DNA of 64,000 nt from Comamonas sp. lk (GTDB lineage Bacteria > Pseudomonadota > Gammaproteobacteria > Burkholderiales > Burkholderiaceae_C). The notes below the pieces were generated by a model. That model had not been told where the DNA came from and ran no database searches. It worked only from the letters and a program-made list of their open reading frames with translations. Position 1 is the first letter of the stretch; the number at the start of each line of letters is the position of its first letter. Shown here in pieces: positions 9,287 through 20,157 of this stretch. The DNA lies in assembly GCA_945925985.1 (NCBI GenBank), contig CAMELV010000013.1, positions 1 through 64,000 of the forward strand. Reading direction: 5' to 3'. The position numbers were made by a program, and so were the translations under genes.

Positions 9287-11034
9287 ACATGCAGACGTCA
9301 GTAACGATCCGCAGGCGCGCCCTTCGCAGCATCCTGAGCCTTGGGTTGATCTGGAGCTTTAGTTTGGCACAGGCCACAGAGCCACAATTGGCACCATTGA
9401 CACCATTGGCACCCTTAGGGTCGCAGCAGAACCCATCGACGCAGCCCAACGCAGGTTCGGGCTTTGTTTTGCCGGTGGTGCCCAAGGAATCCAATCTGCA
9501 AATACCGTCCGACATTGGCGCGAGGATGCTCTTGCAAGACGTGCAGTTTGAGGGCAATACGGTGTTCTCCGACGCAACGCTGAAAGGGATTGTCCGGCCG
9601 TATCTTGGGCGAGCTTTGGGCGCCCTGGAATTGGAAGAATTGCGTCGTGCGATCACCCTGCACTACGTCAATCAGGGGTATATCAATTCGGGTGCCTTGC
9701 TGGACGTTGCATCAGTACAGAGCAACGGGGTGCTGCGGGTCACTGTCGTGGAAGGTCGCTTCAGCCAGGTTCGTCTGCGCGGCCTGGGGCGGCTGAATGA
9801 AAACTATGTGGTCAAGCGGCTGGTGCCCGACCCCACGGCCCCGCTGAACCTGGAGACTTTGCGTGAACGCTACCAGTTGCTGTTGTCCGACCCGCTGTTC
9901 ACCGGAATCACCACCCGGCTTGTGCCGGATGTGGACCAGGGTAAGGCCATTCTGGACATCGAAGTGACCCGTGCACTGCCCTATCAGCTCACCCTGTCCG
10001 CTGACAACCATCGTGCCCCGTCGATCGGCGAATCCGCTCTGGGCGTGGCGGGGCTGGTGCGCAACCTAACCGGTTACGGCGACACACTGCGCGCCAACTG
10101 GCAGGGCGCAGCAAATGGCGCATCGGATGGCAATGGCTCCGACCGATATGGGTTGACTTGGGCGATGCCCCTGAATGCCTGGGGTACGCAACTGACCGTG
10201 CAGAGGGACATAGGCAGTTCTGCGGTGACAGAGGAGCCACTCAATGTGCTGAACATCAAAAGCCAACTCGACAGCACTGAGGTGGGCTTGAACCAGACGG
10301 TGGTGGACACCCTGCGCCAGCGGCTGTCCTACGGCTTGGCATGGTCGCAGCGTACCAACCGCACCTGGATGCTGGGCGAGCCCTTTTCCTTTAGCAGTGG
10401 CATTGCCGATGGCGTGTTAAAGCAAACCACCCGTAAGGTCTGGCAAGACCTGACCTACCGCACCGACACCAGCGCCCTGGTGGCCCGCATCACGCGGCAT
10501 GAAGTGCAAACCAACCTGACCCCCGCGGCGGCTGGTGTGGACCCCAATCTTCAGCCCCCTGCGCAATACGGCTACTGGGTGACGCAACTCAACATGAGCC
10601 ACCGGTTGACCGAGGCAGGTACTCAGTTGCAGGCCAGAGCCACATTGCAAAACGCCACAACGCATCTGACATCCTTGGATGGGTTGGGTATAGGCGGCGC
10701 AAGCACGGTGCGCGGCTACCGTGAAAACCAGTTGCTGCGAGACCAGGGCAGCATCGTTAATCTGGAACTCGACATGCCAATGGTTGGCAAAAAAGGCAGC
10801 GAAGGAATCCAGCTGAACCTTATCCCGTTTATTGACTGGGGGCAGGGCAACAATGTGGGCGAATCACCCACCGTGCTTTCATCCGCCGGGTTGGCTTTAC
10901 GCGCTGAGTGGCGCGGTGTTTCGGTCAACTTAGCCTTGGCAAAACGCTTGACGCATCCGGCTTCGGTCGACGCCCTGAGCGGGAATCTTCAAGATAAATC
11001 TATCCACTTTCAGCTAACATACAACGCTTTCTAG
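9283..11034 (+). CDS. ShlB/FhaC/HecB family TpsB outer-membrane transporter
   Basis: POTRA-like region LLQDVQFEGNTVFSDATLKGIVRPYLG; TpsB barrel segment 'GIGGASTVRGYRENQLLRDQG'; start overlaps tpsA stop. Confidence 0.95.
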   Translation: MNMQTSVTIRRRALRSILSLGLIWSFSLAQATEPQLAPLTPLAPLGSQQNPSTQPNAGSGFVLPVVPKESNLQIPSDIGARMLLQDVQFEGNTVFSDATLKGIVRPYLGRALGALELEELRRAITLHYVNQGYINSGALLDVASVQSNGVLRVTVVEGRFSQVRLRGLGRLNENYVVKRLVPDPTAPLNLETLRERYQLLLSDPLFTGITTRLVPDVDQGKAILDIEVTRALPYQLTLSADNHRAPSIGESALGVAGLVRNLTGYGDTLRANWQGAANGASDGNGSDRYGLTWAMPLNAWGTQLTVQRDIGSSAVTEEPLNVLNIKSQLDSTEVGLNQTVVDTLRQRLSYGLAWSQRTNRTWMLGEPFSFSSGIADGVLKQTTRKVWQDLTYRTDTSALVARITRHEVQTNLTPAAAGVDPNLQPPAQYGYWVTQLNMSHRLTEAGTQLQARATLQNATTHLTSLDGLGIGGASTVRGYRENQLLRDQGSIVNLELDMPMVGKKGSEGIQLNLIPFIDWGQGNNVGESPTVLSSAGLALRAEWRGVSVNLALAKRLTHPASVDALSGNLQDKSIHFQLTYNAF

Positions 11035-11047
11035 CCTAGGCCGGCCC

Positions 11048-12217
11048 TCAAGCCGACTTGGCGCCCAGGCCCATGGCGCGGGTGATCACTTCTTTCATGA
11101 TCTCGTTGGTGCCGCCGTAAATACGCTGTACCCGGGCGTCGGCGAAGGCCCGGGTGATCGGGTAATCCCACATGTAGCCATAACCGCCAAACAGCTGCAC
11201 ACAGGCGTCCATCACCTTGCATTGCAAATCAGTGCACCAGTACTTGGCCATGCTGGCGGTGGCGGTGTCGAGCGTATCCGTCATCAGCAGCTCAATACAC
11301 TTGTCAACAAAAACGCGCGCCACCTGCACCTCGGTCTGCAACTCGGCCAGCGTGAAGCGGGTGTTTTGGAACGCCGCCACCGCCTGGCCAAACACCTGGC
11401 GCTCTTTCACGTAGGTCACCGTCCAGTCAATCGCGGCTTGCGCGGCAGCCACGGCGGTAATGGCAATCTGCAGCCGCTCCCAGGGCAACTGCTCCATCAG
11501 GCAAATAAAGCCCCGGTTCAATTGAGCTGGCCCGCCCAGCAAATTGGCCGCTGGCACCCGCACATTGTCAAAAAACAACTCCGAGGTGTCCTGCGCCTTC
11601 AGGCCCAGTTTTTTGAGCCGCTGGCCCACGGTAAACCCTGGCATACCGCGCTCCACCAGCAGCAGGCTGGTTCCCTTGGCACCGGCCTCCGGGTTGGTCT
11701 TGGCCACCACGATCACCAAATCAGCGTGCCAACCGTTGGTGATGAAGGTCTTGCTGCCGTTCAGCAGGTAGCTGCCATCCGGCTGCAGCAGGGCGGTGGC
11801 GCGGATGCCCTGCAAATCGGAGCCAGCCGCCGGCTCGCTCATGGCGATGGCGCCCACCATCTCGCCGCTGGCCAGGCGGGGCAGCAGGCGCTGCCTTTGT
11901 TCGTCGGTGCCGTAGTTCAGCAGGTAGGGCGCAACGATCTCGTTGTGCAGCCCAAAGCCAATCCCGCTGAACCCCGCTGTGGCCAGCGCCTCGATCTGCA
12001 GCACCGAGTACAGCTTGTCCGCCCCGGCGCCACCATACTGTTCCGGCAAGGTCATACCCAGAAAGCCGTTGGCACCCGCCTTGTGCCAGACCGCCCGGTC
12101 GACATAACCCTGCTCTTCCCAGGCGGCATGAAAAGGCGCAATTTCTCGCGCCATGAAGCGCTCAAAACTGTCACGAAAGGCTTCGTGCTCGGCGTTGAAT
12201 AGGGTTCTTTGGATCAT
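11048..12217 (-). CDS. Acyl-CoA dehydrogenase
   Basis: MSEPAAGSDLQGIRATA, FITNGWHADLVIVVAKT, QLFGGYGYMWDYPITRAFADARVQRIYGGTNEIMKEVI. Confidence 0.97.
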   Translation of the reverse strand: MIQRTLFNAEHEAFRDSFERFMAREIAPFHAAWEEQGYVDRAVWHKAGANGFLGMTLPEQYGGAGADKLYSVLQIEALATAGFSGIGFGLHNEIVAPYLLNYGTDEQRQRLLPRLASGEMVGAIAMSEPAAGSDLQGIRATALLQPDGSYLLNGSKTFITNGWHADLVIVVAKTNPEAGAKGTSLLLVERGMPGFTVGQRLKKLGLKAQDTSELFFDNVRVPAANLLGGPAQLNRGFICLMEQLPWERLQIAITAVAAAQAAIDWTVTYVKERQVFGQAVAAFQNTRFTLAELQTEVQVARVFVDKCIELLMTDTLDTATASMAKYWCTDLQCKVMDACVQLFGGYGYMWDYPITRAFADARVQRIYGGTNEIMKEVITRAMGLGAKSA

Positions 12218-12246
12218 GGGTCTATTGAATTGAGGTTGGAACTGCG

Positions 12247-12345
12247 TCAGACCGACACCGCTCGCAGGCCGCAGCTTTGCGCTGCCACCAACTGGCGTTG
12301 ATCTGATGTGACAAAAAGCTCGGCCTTCAGCGCCAAGGCACTGCC
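12247..12345 (-). pseudogene. C-terminal remnant of a PIN-domain toxin
   Basis: Reverse translation ...GSALALKAELFVTSDQRQLVAAQSCGLRAVSV* matches the C-terminus typical of VapC/PIN toxins; no N-terminal part between it and the antitoxin stop. Confidence 0.7.
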
Positions 12346-12381
12346 AAAAAAGACGCGCACAGGGCCTGCTCCGACAAACGC

Positions 12382-12609
12382 TTACAAACCACTGCCGCGT
12401 TCATCCAGCACCAGTCGGCTGAGAGCCACGCCATCCAGCACCAGTGGCTGGGCTTGACGGCGTTTCCAGGACGGCAAATCGTGCACCACCGGAACGATAT
12501 CGGCAATTGGTTTGCCATTGCGCAGCACCCGCACCGACTCACCCTGCGCCACCAAGTCAAAGTACTGCTTGGCGTGGTTACGGAGTTCCGTGAAGGTGGT
12601 TTGTTTCAT
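12382..12609 (-). CDS. Phd/YefM-type antitoxin, cognate toxin truncated
   Basis: MKQTTFTELRNHAKQYFDLVAQGESVRVLRNGKPIADIVPV. Confidence 0.85.
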   Translation of the reverse strand: MKQTTFTELRNHAKQYFDLVAQGESVRVLRNGKPIADIVPVVHDLPSWKRRQAQPLVLDGVALSRLVLDERGSGL

Positions 12610-12735
12610 GACAGGTTTCGAATGTACAGAATGAAATCAGTATAAATGCACACTTTATGCCAGGCTTACGCAGGCAGCACTAACGCTTGGTGAAATGCCT
12701 ATACTGCTGCGCCACCCCACCCCAAGGAACGCCCC

Positions 12736-13940
<1,205 letters not shown>

Positions 13941-13941
<1 letters not shown>

Positions 13942-16109
13942 TGAACACCATCCGTTACACACTGCAAGACGGCATCGCCACCGTCACGTTTGACGAGCCC
14001 GGCTCACCGGTCAACACCATGTGCCAGCAGTGGCAAGACGACCTGCACGCGCTGGCGGTGCAGGTGCTGCAAGACCGCGCGGCGATTCGCGGCATGCTGC
14101 TAACATCGGCCAAAACCACGTTTTTTGCCGGTGCCGACCTCAAAGCCACCATGCGCCTCACCCCCGCTGACGCACCCGCCGTGTATGCCGGCATCGAGCG
14201 CGTCAAGCACGATTTCCGCACGCTGGAGACACTGGGCATTCCCGTGGTCAGCTGCCTTAACGGCACCGCTCTGGGCGGCGGCTGGGAGGTGGCGCTGGTC
14301 GGCCACCACCGCATCGCAGTGGATGACGCGCGCATCCAGTTCGGCCTGCCCGAGGTCACGCTTGGCCTGCTGCCCGGCGCCAGCGGCGTCACCAAGATGA
14401 CGCGCCACCTGGGTCTGCTGGGCGCCCAGCCCTACCTGGTGGAAGGCCAGCTGTTTTCGCCAAAAGATGCGCTAGGCCTGGGTTTGGTGCACGCACTTGT
14501 GGCGCCTGGCGCCAACGCGCAGGCCGAGATGCAAGCCCAGGCCCTGGCCTGGATTGAGGCCAACCCCACCGCCCAGCACCCCTGGGAGGCCAAAGACTAC
14601 AAGGTGCCCGGCGGTACACCGGCCAACCCGAAAGTGGCGGCCATGCTGCCAGTGGCGCCCGCCATGCTCAAAAAACAGACCCGCGGTCGCTACCCTGCGC
14701 CCGAGGCCATCCTGGCCTGCATGGTCGAGGGCCTGCAGGTGGACGTGCCCACGGCGCTGCGCATCGAGAGTCGCTACCTGGCGCAGCTGATCACCGGGCC
14801 CAACGCCCGCGCCATGATCAACACCTTCTTCTTCAACATGAACGCCATCAAGAGCGGCCAGTCGCGCCCGGGCAAGGCACCGCGCTACAAGCCAAGCCGG
14901 GTCGGCCTTTTGGGCGCCGGCATGATGGGCGCGGGCATTGCCTATGTGCAAGCCCGCAAAGACATTGCCACCGTACTCAAAGACGTGAGCCAGGAGAAGG
15001 CCGACGCCGGCAAAGCCTACAGCGCCAAACTGACCCAGGCCAGCGTGGCCAAAGGGCGCCTGAGCGAAGCAGAGCGCAACGCCCTGCTGGCACAGATCCA
15101 GCCTACGGCCCAGGCGGCCGACCTGGCCGGCTGCGACCTGATCATTGAAGCCGTGTTTGAAAACCGCGCACTCAAGGCCCAGGTGACGCAAGAAGCCGAA
15201 CCGATGCTGGCGCCAGGCGGCTTTTTTGCCTCCAACACCTCCACCCTGCCCATCAGCGGCCTGGCCACGGCCAGTGTGGCGCCGAACAAGTTTGTTGGCA
15301 TCCATTTCTTCAGCCCGGTCGACAAGATGAAGCTGGTCGAGATCATTCGCGGCGAGCAGACCGATGACGAGACCGTGGCGCGCGCCTTCGACTATGTGCA
15401 GTCCATTGGCAAGCTGCCCATCGTGGTCAATGACTCACGCGGCTTCTTCACCAGCCGGGTGTTTGGCACCTTTGTGATGGAGGGTGCGGCCATGCTAGGC
15501 GAGGGCATCCCGGCCCCGGTGATCGAAAACGCCGGTATCCAGTGCGGCATGCCGGTGGGGCCGCTGGCCGTACTGGATGAAACAGCGCTCAGCCTGAGCC
15601 TGCATGTGATGGAACAGACCATGGCGGATTTTGTGGCCGAAGGCAAAACCTATGCCCCTACTCCCGGCGAGCAACTGGTGGCCGACATGGTGCGGCACCA
15701 CGGGCGTCCGGGCCGCGCTGGCGGCGGTGGTTTTTACGACTATTCCGCCGAGAAGGGCGCACGCAAGACGCTGTGGCCACAACTCAAAACGCTGTTTGAG
15801 AAGCCCGGCCAGCCCTGGGCAATGGCCGATATCCAGGACCGGTTGCTGTACCGCCAAGCCGTTGAGACCGCCCGCTGCCTGAGCGAGAACGTGCTGACCA
15901 GCGTGGCCGAGGCCAACATCGGCTCCATTTTCGGTATTGGCTTTCCGGCCTGGACCGGCGGTGCCATGCAGTTCATCTACAGCATGGGGGTTGAGGCCTT
16001 TGAGCAGCGCGCGGCCGAACTGGCGCAACGCTTCGGGCCCGGCTTTGCGCTGAGTGCAGAGGTTTGCGCTGACATCCGTCGCTACCAGCCGGTTTATGGA
16101 GAAATCTGA
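13941..16109 (+). CDS. 3-hydroxyacyl-CoA dehydrogenase/enoyl-CoA hydratase (FadB/FadJ-like)
   Basis: ATGA overlap with thiolase; crotonase segment FFAGADLKAT; Rossmann VGLLGAGMMGAGIAYV; 3HCDH motif NKFVGIHFFSPVDKMKLVEII. Confidence 0.95.
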
Positions 16110-16227
16110 ACGCGTTGCTCTGTGCAAGGCCAACCTTGAGCCCTGAAGGACCAAGGTTTTGCGCTTGAACCCCTGTTGGCCGAAGCTGGTTTAGGCTTTT
16201 TTGGCCTTCACCACCTTGCCTGAAAAA

Positions 16228-16257
16228 TATGAAACACAAATGTGAACTAGTTTCATA
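16228..16257. promoter_or_regulatory. Inverted repeat TATGAAAC-N14-GTTTCATA, candidate operator
   Basis: Perfect 8-bp arms upstream of the 16297 gene in an AT-rich intergenic region. Confidence 0.45.
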
Positions 16258-16296
16258 GACTAGTGGCCTTGGCATAAGCCCTGCTGGAGACCCTCC

Positions 16297-17385
16297 TTGA
16301 ATCGCATCACCAAATTCCTGCTGGCCCTGGCCGCGCTCGCCGCACTGCTCGCAGCACTGGCCCTGGCCTTTCAAAAACCGCTTGCCACTTTTGTGCTGAA
16401 GCAGATGGTGCAGCGCATTGCCGGGGCAGACATCATCCCCGGCCTGCCTGACGGCTTGCACCTGGCCTTGTGTGGCACGGGCGGGCCTTTCCCGGACCCA
16501 ACGCGGGCCGGCCCCTGTTCGGCCATCATTGCCGGCGACCGCCTTTTCATCGTCGACGCCGGCGAAGGCAGCGCGCGCAACCTGGCTTACATGGGTATCC
16601 CGGCAGGCCGCATCGAAGCCATGTTTCTGACCCATTTCCATTCCGACCACATCGACGGCCTGCCGCCCTTCATGCTGCAGCGCTGGGGCACCAGCAGTGC
16701 GCGCGCGCCCACGCCCATCCATGGCCCCACCGGCGTGGAGAAGGTGGTTGAGGGCTTTCGCGCCGCCTACGTGCTGGATTTTGGCTACCGCGTCGCCCAT
16801 CACTCCGAGCGCATCATGCCGCCCGGGGGCAGCGGCGGCAAGGGCATCCCGTTCGCGCTGCCGGCCGTGGGCCAGGGCGACCAGGTGGTGGTGCTTGACG
16901 ACAAGGGCCTCAAGGTCACCGCCTTCCGCGTCAACCATGCACCCATCGAGCCGGCGGTGGGCTACCGCTTTGACTACAAGGGCCGCTCCATCGTGATCAG
17001 CGGTGACACGGTCACCAGCCCGTCCTTGGTGGTGGCGGCTAAGGACGCCGACATTCTGGTGCACGAGGCCTTGCAGCCCAAGCTGCTCAAGCTGCTGGAG
17101 AGCCATTTCGAGGCCCGTAAAATGGAGCAACTGACCCACGTCATGCGTGACATCGTCAACTACCACACCACGCCCGAGCAGGCCGCTGCCCAGGCCAGCG
17201 CCGCCGGCGCCAAGCAACTGGTGTTCAACCATGTGGTGCCGCCGATGCCGGTGAGTTTTGCCTACCCGGCCTTCATGGGCGACGCCAAAGACTTCTACAA
17301 GGGCCCGATGACCGTGGGCGAAGACGGCATGCTGTTCAGCTTACCCGCTGGCGGCACTGACAGCAGCACCCGCAAACTGTTCTGA
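16297..17385 (+). CDS. MBL-fold metallohydrolase (RNase Z/arylsulfatase-like)
   Basis: MFLTHFHSDHIDGLPP, ISGDTVTSPSLV, VHEALQ; N-terminal TM anchor. Confidence 0.9.
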   Translation: MNRITKFLLALAALAALLAALALAFQKPLATFVLKQMVQRIAGADIIPGLPDGLHLALCGTGGPFPDPTRAGPCSAIIAGDRLFIVDAGEGSARNLAYMGIPAGRIEAMFLTHFHSDHIDGLPPFMLQRWGTSSARAPTPIHGPTGVEKVVEGFRAAYVLDFGYRVAHHSERIMPPGGSGGKGIPFALPAVGQGDQVVVLDDKGLKVTAFRVNHAPIEPAVGYRFDYKGRSIVISGDTVTSPSLVVAAKDADILVHEALQPKLLKLLESHFEARKMEQLTHVMRDIVNYHTTPEQAAAQASAAGAKQLVFNHVVPPMPVSFAYPAFMGDAKDFYKGPMTVGEDGMLFSLPAGGTDSSTRKLF

Positions 17386-17393
17386 GTCTCGCC

Positions 17394-18320
17394 ATGACCA
17401 TGACCCTACCCAGCATCCACAAAGACCGTGTGCTGCGCACGCCTGAAGCGCGCTTTGCCGGCCTGACCGACTTTCCCTACACCCCACGCTATCTGGACCT
17501 TGACGGCCTGCGCGTCGCCTATATCGACGAGGGCCCACGCGACGCGCCGCCGGTGCTGCTGATGCACGGCGAGCCCACCTGGTCTTACCTGTACCGCAAG
17601 ATGATCCCGGTGCTGGTCGCCGCCGGGCACCGCGTGCTGGTGCCAGACCTGGTTGGTTTTGGCCGCTCGGACAAACCCTCGCACCCGGCCGACTACTCCT
17701 ATGGCAACCACGTGCAGTGGATGTGCGCCTGGATGGAGGCGGTTGACCTGCAAGGCGCCACCCTGTTCTGCCAGGACTGGGGCTCGCTAATCGGTCTGCG
17801 CATGCTGACCCACAGCCCGCAGCGCTTTGCCCGTGCGGTGCTGGGCAACGGCGGCCTGCCGACCGGTGCCGACCCCATCCCCAAGGCCTTTCTGATCTGG
17901 CGCGCCTTCGCCCGCTTTAGCCCTTGGTTTCCGATTGGCCGCATCGTCAAGGCCGGTTGTGCTGCACCCTTCAGCGATCAGGATATCGCCGCTTATGACG
18001 CGCCCTTCCCAGCCCGCCGCTACACGGTGGCTGCGCGCCTGTTCCCCACCTTCGTGCCCACCACCCCGCAGGACCCGGAGTACACCAACAACCTTGCGGC
18101 CTGGGACGTGCTCAAGCAGTGGGACAAACCTTTTCTGACCCTGTTCAGCAGCCGCGACCCCATCACCCGGGGTGGTGAGCGGGTGTTTCAAAAGCGCGTG
18201 CCCGGAGCAGCCGGCCAAGCCCACGAAACCATCCGCCGCGCTGGCCACTTCCTGCAAGAAGACAAAGGCGCCGAAGTCGCCCAAAAAATCGCAGCCTTCA
18301 TCGCCGCCACGCCCTCATGA
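17394..18320 (+). CDS. Haloalkane dehalogenase family alpha/beta hydrolase
   Basis: LLMHGEPTWSYLYRKMIP, TLFCQDWGSLIGLR (nucleophile elbow), RAGHFLQEDKG. Confidence 0.93.
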   Translation: MTMTLPSIHKDRVLRTPEARFAGLTDFPYTPRYLDLDGLRVAYIDEGPRDAPPVLLMHGEPTWSYLYRKMIPVLVAAGHRVLVPDLVGFGRSDKPSHPADYSYGNHVQWMCAWMEAVDLQGATLFCQDWGSLIGLRMLTHSPQRFARAVLGNGGLPTGADPIPKAFLIWRAFARFSPWFPIGRIVKAGCAAPFSDQDIAAYDAPFPARRYTVAARLFPTFVPTTPQDPEYTNNLAAWDVLKQWDKPFLTLFSSRDPITRGGERVFQKRVPGAAGQAHETIRRAGHFLQEDKGAEVAQKIAAFIAATPS

Positions 18321-18330
18321 GCACCTCTTT

Positions 18331-18511
18331 CGTCATTCCCGCGCACGCGGGAATCCATGGATCCCCGGTCGTGGCCGGGGATGACGATACTTCCGTCATT
18401 CCCGCGTCCTTCGTCATGCCCGCCTCCCCCGTCATTCCCGCGCCCCCCGTCATTGCCACACCCGCCGTCATTCCCGCGTCCTTCGTCATGCCCGCGAAAG
18501 CGGGAATCCAT
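18331..18511. repeat. Palindromic repeat plus 18-bp tandem array of its half-site
   Basis: cgtcattcccgcgcacgcgggaatccatggatccccggtcgtggccggggatgacg, then CGTCATkCCCGC starts at 18394, 18412, 18430, 18448, 18466, 18484. Confidence 0.95.
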
Positions 18512-18542
18512 ACCGCCCTGTTTGCGCGAGAATAAAAATCCA

Positions 18543-18809
18543 ATGAACACCTTCCTCAAAGTCAACTGCCTGGGCGCCTATGCCCTGGCGCTGCTCAGCC
18601 TGGCAGTGACCCTGCCTTGGGGCCTAGGCCCGCTGATGCAGAACCTTGCCCTGGCGCTGCTGGCCATCCATGTGCTGGAGGCTATCGTGGCTTTTCAGCA
18701 CATCAAGACCTACAAGGGGTCGCTGCTGACTAGCCTGCTGCTGGCACTGCTGTTCGGCCTGCTGCACTGGATGCCGCTGGCCCGGGCCAACAAGGCGGCC
18801 AAGCCATGA
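18543..18809 (+). CDS. DUF1145-like small membrane protein
   Basis: MNTFLKVNCLGAYALALLSLAVTLPWGLGPLMQNLALALLAIHVLEAIVAF, three hydrophobic segments. Confidence 0.65.
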   Translation: MNTFLKVNCLGAYALALLSLAVTLPWGLGPLMQNLALALLAIHVLEAIVAFQHIKTYKGSLLTSLLLALLFGLLHWMPLARANKAAKP

Positions 18810-18828
18810 CGCTATCGCCCCATCGCCC

Positions 18829-19443
18829 GTGGTAAGTCGCACCCACCCTCCCAGCCGCCTCAAGCGCCTGGCGGTTGCCGCCTTGCTGTACCTCGGCGCG
18901 GTGGCTATTGGCCTGGGCTCGGCCTGGTGGGTTTTACGCCACGCCAACTGGTCGAGCAGCGTGGTCAAGGTCGGCCCCTGGACCGGCAGCACGCTGGCCG
19001 GCAGCACCGATGCCGACATGTACACCCGCGCCCGGGTCGCTTTGGAAGGTCTGCTGGCGCTGGGGCGGGACGAAACCATGTACTACGTGGCCCACCACGA
19101 TGACGCCGGTCGGCCACTGCGCTCGGCCTGCAGCTACCGGGTCGAGGGCCTGCCACCACCCGCCCGATGGTGGAGCATCACCGCCTACGCCGATGATTTG
19201 TTTCTGTTTGACGCGCTCAACCGCCAGTACAGCCTCAATGGCAGCACCGCCCGGCTGGACGCCAGCGGTCGTTTTGCCCTGGTCACCGGCCCCAAGGCGA
19301 TAGAGGGTTTGCATTGGCTGCCCACGCTGGGTGAGCGCGGCCTGGTGCTGACGCTACGCCTGTACAACCCGGCGCCAGAGTTGCAGGCTGCACCAGCCCG
19401 GCTGCAGCCCCCGTCGATCAAAGCCATCGGAGCCTGCTCATGA
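18829..19443 (+). CDS. DUF1214 domain protein
   Basis: Membrane anchor then MYTRARVALEGLLALGRDETMYY, PPARWWSITAYADDLFL. Confidence 0.8.
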   Translation: MVSRTHPPSRLKRLAVAALLYLGAVAIGLGSAWWVLRHANWSSSVVKVGPWTGSTLAGSTDADMYTRARVALEGLLALGRDETMYYVAHHDDAGRPLRSACSYRVEGLPPPARWWSITAYADDLFLFDALNRQYSLNGSTARLDASGRFALVTGPKAIEGLHWLPTLGERGLVLTLRLYNPAPELQAAPARLQPPSIKAIGACS

Positions 19444-20009
19444 GGTCTTGGTCCACACGGCAGCGGCTCTGGTTTTACCGCGGGCTCACGCTGCTGGCCA
19501 CAGCCATCCTGGTGCACTTGCTGGTGGTCTGGGCCACACCGCGCCTGATTATGAACCGGCTGATGAACGGCCCCGCTGCGCAAGCCATGAACATGCTCAA
19601 CCAGGCCGCGTTCCCGCCGGCGGTAGATGCTTCATCCCGACGGGTGGTCATGCCCAGCCCAGACCTGCTGTACAGCGTGTGCGTGTTCGATGTCTCGGCC
19701 GGCCCGGTACGGGTGCGCGCCAACCCCGGGCTGCCCAGCTACTGGTCAATTGCGCTGTACGCGGCCAACAGCGACAACTTTTTTGTGCTCAATGACCGCC
19801 AGGCCGGTACCGCGCCGGTGGACCTGTGGCTGGTGTCCGAAGGCCCTAACCCACAAGCCCCTGCCATGCCGCCCGGCGCACGGGTGGTGGTGAGCCCAAG
19901 CACCCAGGGCTTTTTGCTGATGCGGTTGCTGACCGGAGACTACGATGCCGAAAAAGCCGTGGTTGAGCCGGCACGGCGCACGCTGCAGTGCAGCCGGGCC
20001 GGGGCCTGA
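19440..20009 (+). CDS. DUF1254 domain protein
   Basis: SPDLLYSVCVFDVSAGPVRVRANPGLPSYWSIALYAANSDNFFVLNDR; overlaps upstream gene. Confidence 0.75.
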   Translation: MRSWSTRQRLWFYRGLTLLATAILVHLLVVWATPRLIMNRLMNGPAAQAMNMLNQAAFPPAVDASSRRVVMPSPDLLYSVCVFDVSAGPVRVRANPGLPSYWSIALYAANSDNFFVLNDRQAGTAPVDLWLVSEGPNPQAPAMPPGARVVVSPSTQGFLLMRLLTGDYDAEKAVVEPARRTLQCSRAGA

Positions 20010-20010
20010 G

Positions 20011-20157
20011 GTGCTGGCCCGCCTGCTGCGCTGGCTGCTGCTGGCGCAAATCTTGACCGGGGCGCTGCTGGGCCAGCCGCCCGGCATCCCGGTGCTGCCG
20101 GTGCACGGCCACATCCGCAACCACGGCGTCTGGGACGACCTGGCCACCGCCCGATGA
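20011..20157 (+). pseudogene. Possible N-terminal remnant of an alpha/beta hydrolase
   Basis: GTG start; VLARLLRWLLLAQILTGALLGQPPGIPVLPVHGHIRNHGVWDDLATAR*: TM plus 'HGHIRNHGVWDDL' resembling an oxyanion-hole HG motif, then stop. Confidence 0.4.

Noticed and set aside
15973-17232. 419-aa antisense ORF opposite MBL hydrolase
   Set aside because: Antisense shadow; spans the FadB-like 3' end, intergenic AT-rich region and MBL gene with no domain signature.
18331-18511. Possible CRISPR array
   Set aside because: 18-bp periodicity with no unique spacers, half-sites of a dispersed palindrome, no cas genes in the window.
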